Source of the DNA: Heloderma charlesbogerti | Lineage: Eukaryota; Chordata; Lepidosauria; Squamata; Helodermatidae | Assembly (NCBI GenBank): GCA_026122225.1 | Contig: JANEZZ010002758.1 | Span: forward strand, 977,207 to 1,041,206 | Reading direction: 5' to 3' | Length of the DNA stretch: 64,000 nt | In this document: piece by piece, positions 56,914 to 64,000 of the stretch | How positions within the stretch are numbered: the first letter of the stretch is position 1 | Layout of the letters: every line of letters begins with the position of its first letter | Notes under the pieces: model-generated | Told to the model about the DNA's origin: nothing | Database searches by the model: none | Seen by the model: the letters and a program-made list of their open reading frames with translations, nothing else | Program-made: the position numbers and the translations under genes

Positions 56914-57797
56914 TAGGGATGTACGAAAGTCACTTACCTTTTTGACAGGGTGATTCGCGGTGGGGGGGGAGGTGCAGAGCACCTCCTCCCGAAATCCTAA
57001 TCTGGCCAGCTCCGCTCCGTGGAGATTCTGTGGAGCCGCTGGCCAGGGCCGCCCACAGCCGGACATCCGGCCGCTGGGCAGCCTGCAGGCAAAAAACCAC
57101 AAACAAACAGTGTACGCAAATGGTGGCGGCTATGGTGGCCGCCATTTGTGTTCTCTTTTTTTTGCTGTTTTAGCCTATGTAAATATTTACGTAAGCTATT
57201 ACAGCGAAAAAAAAGGGGAACGCCAATAGCGTAGTGGGTGCCATTTGCGTTCCTTCCCCCCCCCGCCGTTTTAGCCTACGTAAATATTTACGTAAGCTAT
57301 TACAGCGAAAAAAAAGGAACGCAAATAGAGCCCACTATGCTATTTGCGTTCTCCCCCTTTTTGCCATAATAGCTTACGTAAATATTTACATAGGCTAAAA
57401 CAGCGGAAAAAAAGGAACGCAAATGGCGGCCGCTGTAGCCGCTGCCATTTGCGTACGCTGTTTTTTTTTTTTTTGACCTGCCGTGATAGGCTGTGTAAAT
57501 ACTTGCGTAGCCTATCATGGCCTCCGCAGGGACGCAAATGGCGTCCCTGTGTTAGCCGTGATAGGCTACGTAATTATTTACATAGCCTATTACAGGTATG
57601 ATGAGGAAGCAAATGGCGACTGCAGCACGGCCGCCATTCGCAAGTCAGCGCAGGTGGCAGCAGGTAAGTGCTCCGTTTCGCGCGCCTTTTGTGAGGTGAG
57701 GCGGCCGGGGGCTTCGTTCCGCCATGGATTTTGGGGGGCTGAATGCACCGGCATTCGGCCTCACCAAGATCCGTGGTGGAATTCTCTGACATCCCTA
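56914..57797 (+). mobile_element. Palindromic hAT-like element, copy 4 (884 bp, perfect 8-bp TSD), inside the L2 LINE
   Basis: Termini are TAGGGATGT and ACATCCCTA. The 8-mer GTTGTTCT occurs directly outside both ends (56906-56913 and 57798-57805). The left end has ACTTACC (minus-strand AG|GTAAGT, 56932-56937). The right end has CAG|GTAAGT (GTAAGT 57664-57669), then a GAATGC...GCATTC hairpin. It splits the L2 endonuclease region. Confidence 0.92.
57108..57463. repeat. Composite palindrome core of hAT copy 4
   Basis: The axis is near 57285, inside TACGTAAATATTTACGTA. Three related TACGTAA...TTTACGTA modules alternate with GCAAATGG(C/T)GGC palindromes and ACAGCGAAAAAAAAGG blocks. The outer edges are GTACGCAAATGG and CCATTTGCGTAC. 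A further unpaired GTGATAGGCTACGTAA module lies at 57550-57600. Confidence 0.88.
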
Positions 57798-58358
57798 GTT
57801 GTTCTACAGAAAACCCTGGGGGACAAAACTGAGATAGATTAACACCCCAGCTTCATCCAAGCAGGTCTCTGTAATACATGCCAGGTAGGCATGCTCATCC
57901 AGGATCAAGTCCTTTTGTGAGCTTTTGTTTGATCTGAAAAGATTTTCCACAAAGAAAAGCATTTCCCATGCCTCCTGGATCCTGCCCTCTACTCCAAATC
58001 CCTCCCCTGAAAGGAAGATTGCTGGGACCATCCTTGCATTCCGGGTTCCTTAACAAAATGGCTAAGTCAGTGCAAAGACAATAGCAAGTGTTTAAGGAGA
58101 GTCTTTTGTGAAAGGGAAGGACTTTGTTACGTCTCGCAATCCCAGTGCTGTGGAGCTGTCCATCTGTGATATCATTAATGCTGCCTGCTTCATTAGCAGG
58201 GTGAGCCGCAGCAAACTTCATCAGTTAAGACGCAATTTCGTGCCTAATCTCGTGTAAAATCTTAACACTAATGATACCACTGCAGCCATGCTCAGAGGTC
58301 AGGTGTTTGGAACTATCTCATCAGTATTTCTTTTGAGCTGAGGAGTTACATTCTAAAC

Positions 58359-58492
58359 CAGCCTTCTCCAACCTGGAAGTCCAGATGTTTTTGGACTACA
58401 ACTCCCAGATTCCTGACCAGTGGCCATGCTGACTGAGGCTGATGGGAGCTGAGGACCAAAACATCTGGAGGGCACCAGGTTGGGGAAGGCTG
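58359..58492. mobile_element. Foldback hAT-like element
   Basis: Ends are CAGCCTTCTCCAACCTGG and CCAGGTTGGGGAAGGCTG, an almost perfect inverted pair. The arms carry GGACTACAACTCCCAGATTCC and GCTGATGGGAGCTGAGGACC. The flanking 8-mers match at only 5/8. Confidence 0.75.
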
Positions 58493-58724
58493 TTTCAAGC
58501 GAAAATCACTTAAGTGGTATATATTCCATATGGTTGTCATTGGAAGCTCTCTTACTGCTTTCAGTGGACATTGAGAACAGACTGGCAGGGACATTGATCC
58601 TTCGTCTTCATAATCGTACTATCAGGGCCAAAACAGACATTACTTTAAATGTGTGTGTAGCTGCTATGTCTTGTTTTCATTTTTACTTTAGAGAAGGTGC
58701 AGTGTGCTGATCTGGACTGGGACT

Positions 58725-58936
58725 CTAGCATGCCGCTAGTCTGCTTAATTTTTTCCCTCCTCCCTCCCCATCGCCTTTTCCTTCTGTGCTGTGCCTTTTT
58801 AGATTGTAAGTCTGCAGGCAGGGACTGTCTTGTTTTGCTGATTGATTGTAAACTGCTTCTGGAGCCTTTTTTGACTGATGTGTGAGAGAAAAATACTTTA
58901 AATAAATAAACAAATAAACAAACAAACAAACAAACA
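58725..58936 (+). repeat. 3'-tail repeat, copy 2, with an (AAAC)n tail
   Basis: TTTTTAGATTGTAAGTCTGCAGGCAGGGACTGTC, GTAAACTGCTTCTGGAGCC and AAATAAATAAACAAATAAACAAAC match the unit at 21690. Confidence 0.62.
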
Positions 58937-59264
58937 GGTCATTTTTTAACAGAGGGCAGCACAGAAAAATGGGATCACTCGCCTGCTGGAGACTGAAGTG
59001 ATAATAGCCTATTCTTACCACCTCAGCATCCTGCTGTGATTGTAATAAGATTATTACTGGATGAGACCAGTTTCTGATGGATAAGACCACTGTGGCACAA
59101 CTCTGCTTTTGATGCATGTGTATGTAGACAAGCTTAAACAGCTATTGAATCAGCCTTGTTATTCACCACTCATCTGGGGCTCTTTGCAGTAGCCTTTGAG
59201 TGAGCCCCAAAGTGACCAATGATGCAGCCTTCTCTCTCTCTCTCTCTCTCTGGCGCAGTTATTC

Positions 59265-59420
59265 ATTTATTTAAAACATATACATCCTGCTTTTCAGCTG
59301 AAAAGGCTCCTAGTAAAATAGTAATAAAATAACAATGAAAAGAAGACAGTCCCTGTCCACAGGTTTACAATCTAAAAGACATAACGTAAGAGGAAAAAGG
59401 GACAAGGAGAGAAGAGGAAA
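59265..59420 (-). repeat. 3'-tail repeat, copy 3, minus strand
   Basis: ATTTATTTAAAACATATACATCCTGC, then GACAGTCCCTGTCCACAGGTTTACAATCTAAAAGACAT, is the reverse complement of the same 3' tail. Confidence 0.6.
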
Positions 59421-60234
59421 ACTTAAAACTGAAATAGTAATTCTTATAATAACCACCTGAAATGGAAGAAGTTCAGAGAAAGGAGGAAGGATCTAGTCTT
59501 AGCACAGCTGATCAAGTGGCCCTTTTCTCCCTCCCTCTGTTTCAGAGTGATGGAATGGCTGCTGCCAAGTGATAGTTCAGGCTTAACAGGAAACTATGGT
59601 TTCAACTAAGAGAACAAGTCTTATGCACACCCCATCCTCACTTCTCTTCCGGTCCTTCAGGGAGGAGATCGGTAGCTTCCAATTTTAAATTAACCACAAT
59701 TCCTTGTGATGTCCAAACTCAAGTAACTATGTCTTGTTTAAACCAGGGGTGAAAAAAGTACAGGTCACAGGTGCCCCCCGAAGCCCTCTCTGGCAGCCTC
59801 CAGATCCCCTGCATCTCTTGCTGCTGAAAAAAGGAAATGGAAAAGTGGGGAAAAAAAAGATAACACTGACCTAGGATGGGATTCTACTGCTTTTGCCATA
59901 GAAGCCTCATTCCTAGAGTATCTCTGGAGTTCTTGAAAGTTCCAGCCTGCTTCCTAACATGTACTTGGGATGCTCTAGGAATGAGACTTATATGGCAGGA
60001 AGCATTTTTTCCTTTTTTGTTGTAGTTGCAATGATTGGAATGGGTGCTGTTGCTGCAAGAAAACACTGTGTTGCTGCTCAGGAGAGTGTGAATGGTGTGT
60101 GTGAGTGTGTGAAAGAGTGGTGTGTGTGTGTGTACGTGCATGCACATTTGCAGCCTCCACCAACCCAGCACACACCCAATGTGGCCCTCGACGGAGAAGA
60201 GGTTGTGCACTCCTGGTTAATAAGAACAAGCCAG

Positions 60235-60575
60235 GCTCAAGCTCCTGTCTCAGATCCTGGAAATGTGGTGCCCACAGGCAGTAATACATTCCAGCCACCA
60301 TTTCTGGCACCTGCCATGGTGCCCCACCCATTTTTTTTTTTAAATTAACACATTTTGTGACTGGTAGTGGAATTGCTGGTGTTGAAAGCCGTGGGTTCAA
60401 AGGGTTGTTTAATGTGTTGAGGCTCAGATCCCACCTCTGCTGTATACTCAGTCTTTTGGGCTGGTTAGTTCTCTTTTGCCATGCTTCCTATGGCAGCCAT
60501 CTTGTGGTGATGCCCACAGCAGTTTCTCAAATTGCCAAATGTGCTTGTGGCTTCTTTGGTCCTAGAAGAATTGGT
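60235..60575 (+). repeat. Dispersed repeat (CATGGCAGC family), divergent copy 3
   Basis: It shares GGTGCCCACAGG, GAGGCTCAGATCCCACCTCTGC, GGGCTGGTTAGTTCTCTTTTGCCATGC and TATGGCAGCCATCTTGTG. It is followed by the foldback element at 60582. Confidence 0.55.
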
Positions 60576-60581
60576 CTATGT

Positions 60582-60701
60582 CAGGGGTGGGGAATGTGTG
60601 CCCCCTCAGAAATTGGATGGCATTAGCCCTACACAGCATAGCCAGTGGTGAGGAATGATGGGGGTTGCAGTCCAACAACATCTGAAGGTTTCCCATCCCT
60701 G
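60582..60701. mobile_element. Foldback hAT element, CAGGGGTGGGGAA type, with a perfect TSD
   Basis: The termini CAGGGGTGGGGAA and TTTCCCATCCCTG are inverted repeats of the hAT type. The 8-mer GTCTATGT sits on both sides (60574-60581 and 60702-60709). The interior holds GATGGGGGTTGCAGTCCAACA. Confidence 0.87.
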
Positions 60702-61818
60702 GTCTATGTGCTCAGCTTCCCATTGAGAGTGGGGAGAGAGGGAAGTACAAAGATTGGTCTCTGCCACTATTTCCCCCAGTTTCCTGTCTCCAAAGAAGTG
60801 TTGGCAGTCATCGCAACATGCAATAGGGCAGCACTTTCTTCACTAACGTTCTAGTCCGTCTTTGTATGTTGTACGAAGGATGAAACAAATTATCTACAGG
60901 AAACATGGCTACAGTGGGAAATGGGAGTCTGGGGGCAATAACAGCAATTACATCCACACCCCGGGGTATTCCCTTCACAATTGTGGTGTCATAAATGTGC
61001 AACTGTCATATACTTCTAAAAAAATGCTTGGGTGCATCCAGCAATTTCTCCACTTAAGTTCATTGTGTACAAAACAAAATCATCCCCACATTTGTTTTCA
61101 ATGCTGCAACAGATCCACAGACAACAGAAATTTCATGTTTTTCTCCATCAGTTCACCCCATCAAGCTTCTAAAGGACAAGTCCCAAAGTGCTTGATCTGT
61201 TGGAGACGCTCTACTTGTTGAGATGTCCTTTTAACCCAGCTTTGGGTGGGAGAAACTGAAGTACATTCCTGCTAGAACATTATAGTGTTTATGCATGAAA
61301 GCTATGAAGCACGAATCAATTATGGAAAGCCAACTGGATTGAAGGTAGATTTAGTTCCATTGATTTACCACTGGGAGATCTATAATGGACTTCATACTTG
61401 TTAGTCACATTTTTATCTGAGATATCAATCATTAGCTCAGCCATCTCTTCTTTGCATTCTGTGTGGCCTGTAAGGAAGACTGCTTGGGATACTGCTGCTC
61501 ATCTGCTCTTGGCTGGAAAAATTTACGAACTGCCAGAAATGATAGACATGACCCTGTGGCCTGGTTAATGGGCCAGTACTCCGAATTATATGGTGGAGGA
61601 GGAGCAGTGGGGATTTATTAGCAAATTCTTCTATATTCTCCTAACATTTTCAAAATTCTCAACTACAAACTGTGTTGGATTCAAGGGTTTGAGGAAAACA
61701 GTGTCCAGGACCATATATTTATATACACACATATTTCACCTAATCTGATCAAAGCATCGACTCACATTTAAAAGGCACCTTGAGAGGCTGCAATTTACCA
61801 CAGATAGTAGAAGAGGAT

Positions 61819-62176
61819 GTTTAAAAAAAAAAAAAAAAAAAAAAAAATAAAACAAAAAAAAAAAAACAAAAAAACATAAAACCAAAAAAAAAAAAAAAAA
61901 AAAAAAAATAATAAAAAAAAAAAAAAAAAAAAAAAAACAAAAAAAAAAAAAAAAACAAAAAAACAACCACAAAAAAAACAAAAAAAAAAAAAAAAAAAAC
62001 AAAAAAAAAAAAAACAAAAAAAAAAAAAAAAAAAACAAAAAAAAAAAAAAAAAAAAAAAAAACAAAAAATAAACAAAAAAAAAAAAAAAAAAAACAAAAA
62101 AAACAACAAAAAAAAAAAAAAAAAAACAAAAAAAAAAACAAAAAAAAAAAAACACAAAAAAAAAAAAAAAAAAAAC
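61819..62176 (+). repeat. A-rich block with isolated C and few T
   Basis: About 355 bases consist almost only of A, with single C interruptions and a few T near the start. It is too long and irregular for a LINE tail. The Phe-rich frame on the opposite strand is a translation of this composition and not a gene. Confidence 0.85.
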
Positions 62177-62221
62177 CCTTTCCCTCCTTCTCAAAAACCC
62201 CCCCCCCACCCCCAAGTGGCC

Positions 62222-63340
62222 GTGCGCTGGCGTGGTGGGGCCTTGTTGATATATAGTGGGGGGGTTGGTTTGTGGGGTGTATCTGAGAGTGGTTGGGGGG
62301 TAGGGTAGTAGGTGGGTGTGGTGGGGGTTTTTTTGGTTGGTTTGGTGTTGTGGGGTGGGGGGTGTGGGGGTGGGTGGTTGTTTGGGGGGGGTGGGGGGGG
62401 TGTTGGTTTGGGTGTGTGGGGGTGTTTGTGGTGGGTGGTGGTGTGGGGGGGGTGGGTGGGTGGGGTGGGTTGTGGTGTGGGGGTGTGGGTGTGGGGTGTG
62501 TTTGTGTTGGGGTTGGGGGTTGGTGGTGGTTTTGGTGGGTGTGGGGTTTGGGGGTGGGTTGTGGGTTGGGGGGTGGGGGGGTGTGGGTTGTGGTGGGGGT
62601 GGTGGTGGGGTGGGGGGGGTTGGGGTGTGTGGTTTTGGTGGTGTGTGTTTGGGTGTGTGTGTTGGTGGTGTGGTGTTGTGGGTGGGGGGTGTGTTGGGTG
62701 GTGGTTGGGGTGGGTGGGGGTTGGTGTGGGGGGTGGTGGTGTGGGTGTGTTTGTGTTGGTGGGTGTGTTGGGGGGGTGGTGGTGTGGTGGTGGATGGGTG
62801 TTGGGGTTGTGTGGTTGGGGGGGTTGGGGGGGGTGGGTGGGGGGGTTTGGGGTGGGTTTGTTTGGGGTGGGGGGTTGGTGGGGGGGGGGTTGGGTGGTGG
62901 GGGGGGGGGGGTGGGTTGGGGTGGGGGTGGTGGGGGGTGGTGGGTGGTGTGGGGGGTTGGGGTTGGGGGTTGTGTTGGGGGGGTGGTGTGGGGGGGTGGG
63001 GTGTTTGGTGTGGGTGGGGGTTGGGTGTGGGTGGGGGTGGTTGGGTGGTGGGTGGGGGTGGTGGGGGGGGGTGGTGTGTTGGTGGGTGGTGGTGGGAGGT
63101 GGGGGGGGAGGGTGTGGGTGTGGGTGTGGTGGGGGTGGGGGTGTGTTGGTAGGTGGTTTGGGGGGGTGGTGGGGGGGGGGGTGGGGTGTTGGTGGGGGGG
63201 TTGGGTTGGGATGGGGTGGGGTTGGGGTTGGGTGTTTGGGGTGTGTGGGGGGTGGGGTTGTGTGGTGGGGTTGTGGGGGGGGTGTGTGGGGGGTGGTGTT
63301 GGGGTGTTGGGTGGGGTGGGTTTGTTTTTTTTATTTTGTA
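62222..63340 (+). repeat. G/T-only block of about 1.1 kb
   Basis: Beyond about 62290 the sequence is almost exclusively G and T, with A or C only at rare positions. Runs of 4-12 G are separated by T or TGT. No regular period and no TTAGGG array are visible. All three plus-strand frames are open simply because stop codons need A. It may be true low-complexity DNA or base-calling/assembly error. Confidence 0.85.
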
Positions 63341-63599
63341 GTGTTGAGTTTGGTAAGTGTTGGTTGTAGGTAAGAAGTGTGATGTGGGGAGAGAGGAGGA
63401 TTTTTGTGTTTGGAAATTTGGGAGATGAGTAATTATTTTATAAAAATTTTTTAAAAAAATAATTATAATTTAAATTTGTACTCCTATCCTCCCCCTTTTA
63501 TCCTTTACCTTCAACAAAACCTATCAACCGTGCTAAGACTAAAATATGATTGTTTGTGTGTTGTTGTTATGAAGAGAGCAGACGAGAGCTTAGTACAAC

Positions 63600-63970
63600 C
63601 CAACACAAATAAACAAACAAAATGCCAAAAGAACCAAAGACACAGGCCCCTCCCAATACAAAAAACCCAAAACCCCCCCCCCCCCACCCCAACAAAACCC
63701 CACCCACCCCTACACTCCATCCATCATCACCAACCAAAAAACCCAACACACCAGACCCCCACGCAGCCTTAAAACAAAACAACAGGGAGGAAACCCCCCC
63801 CTCGCCGAACACCCCAAACCCCCCCCCACACCCCCGAGACCCCTCCCCCCGCCTCGCCCCAAAAACCCACACCGAGACCCGCGGTACCCAAAAACACACC
63901 CCACCCACGCACACCCTGCCCCTAACCAAGGCAAAACTAAAACACACAAACACTTAGAACAAAAAAAAAA
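63600..63970 (+). repeat. A/C-rich block
   Basis: A C/A-dominated stretch with C runs (CCCCCCCCCCACCCC), few G and very few T, mirrors the G/T block in composition on the other strand. Similar doubts about sequence quality apply. Confidence 0.75.
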
Positions 63971-64000
63971 TAACAAGCGGGTTTGCATTAAACCTTCAGA

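Larger units (their letters stand above)
53765..58030 (-). pseudogene. L2 endonuclease/reverse transcriptase, multiply interrupted
   Basis: The endonuclease N-terminus is at 57810-58030 (ACITETCLDEAG). It continues at 56262-56873 with LLVYCPPRC, LLEDFNIHAE, GHTLDLVF and WVDHYLVGF, the order expected of an APE domain. The reverse transcriptase is at 54500-55508 with NYRPV, GFRPG, LLDFSAAFDTINH, CGVPQGSVLSPMLFN and YADD at 54602-54613. Two compensating frameshifts lie between about 54850 and 54650. The C-terminal part ends at 53765 (SRLDYCNALYVGLP, LHWLPV, RAFSVAAPQLRNALP). These motifs place it in the L2 group of the CR1 superclade. Confidence 0.88.
53552..58040 (-). mobile_element. L2-type LINE, long but decayed, split by two hAT elements
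   Basis: The 3' end at the left shows TTATTATTATATTTATTTATACCCCGCCTTT. The coding parts follow on the minus strand. Removing hAT copies 3 and 4 (55517-56012 and 56914-57797, each with its duplicated 8-mer) leaves about 3.1 kb. The 5' end is approximate and probably truncated just upstream of the ITETCLDEAG endonuclease motif at about 57860. Confidence 0.88.
47219..64000. other. Upstream of the KCNMB2 start codon (5' UTR, leader introns or intergenic)
   Basis: The gene's leader exon(s) and promoter should lie on this side, but I could not locate them. No CpG-island-like promoter is obvious next to the ATG, consistent with distant non-coding first exons. Assigned repeats include three SINE or foldback elements, two CR1 ends, the long L2 with two hAT insertions, and 3'-tail repeats. 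Unassigned stretches are 47260-48420, 48610-49590 apart from the hairpin and CA repeat, 51120-51570, 52210-53550, 58040-58350, 59430-60230 and 60710-61818. The last 2.2 kb is low complexity. Confidence 0.6.

Noticed and set aside
54500..58030. Host gene with reverse transcriptase or endonuclease function
   Set aside because: Motif order matches L2 LINEs, there are frameshifts and two transposon insertions, and a LINE 3' tail is present.
62222..63340. Telomeric repeat
   Set aside because: The G/T block has no TTAGGG unit and no period.
61736..63373. Very long Phe-rich and Gly/Val/Trp-rich frames (up to 358 codons)
   Set aside because: They are produced by two-letter composition, where stop codons cannot occur. 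Several frames are open at once, and none has a believable protein pattern.

Overview
The window is vertebrate nuclear DNA, most likely from a squamate reptile (lizard or snake). It holds one protein-coding gene in a dense field of transposons. The gene is KCNMB2, the beta-2 subunit of the BK (calcium- and voltage-activated potassium) channel. It lies on the minus strand with all four coding exons present (47163-47218, 35886-36056, 23018-23213, 4814-5098). Splice sites are canonical, phases match, and the exons join into a 235-residue protein with no frame break. Introns are about 11.1, 12.7 and 17.9 kb. The squamate call rests on the combination of a near-complete RTE-BovB LINE, several CR1 and L2 LINE 3' ends, tRNA-derived SINEs and many hAT-like foldback elements.

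Layout from left to right: 1-4813 is downstream of the stop codon. It contains an LTR-like repeat (507-1078), a SINE, and a GAA/TTC repeat (about 4450-4556) that probably lies in the KCNMB2 3' UTR. The last coding exon is at 4814-5098. Intron 3 (5099-23017) carries palindromic hAT copy 1 (8748-9719), a full-length-looking BovB in the gene's own orientation whose long ORF has one in-frame TGA (13906-17049), foldback elements, and a SINE split by a LINE 3' end. Intron 2 (23214-35885) carries CR1 and L2 ends, a second LTR-like repeat (29276-29846), a 25-bp minisatellite, and a 5'-truncated BovB bounded by a perfect 20-bp target-site duplication (TSD). Intron 1 (36057-47162) carries GC-rich inverted-repeat elements, L2 and CR1 pieces, and palindromic hAT copy 2 (42234-43174). 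Upstream of the start codon (47219-64000) are CR1 ends, foldback elements and a 4.5-kb decayed L2 LINE interrupted by palindromic hAT copies 3 and 4. The last 2.2 kb is extreme low-complexity sequence that may be an assembly artefact.

The most unusual content is a family of four non-autonomous hAT-like transposons (8748-9719, 42234-43174, 55517-56012, 56914-57797). All four have TAGGG termini and 8-bp TSDs (three perfect, one 7/8). Their interior is a palindrome built from smaller palindromes centred on TACGTA-type motifs. Near their ends they carry outward-facing GTAAGT splice-donor-like motifs. I did not recognise this family by name.

Everything outside the four KCNMB2 exons appears to be intron, flank or repeat. 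I saw no second host gene, tRNA or rRNA gene, or CRISPR array.
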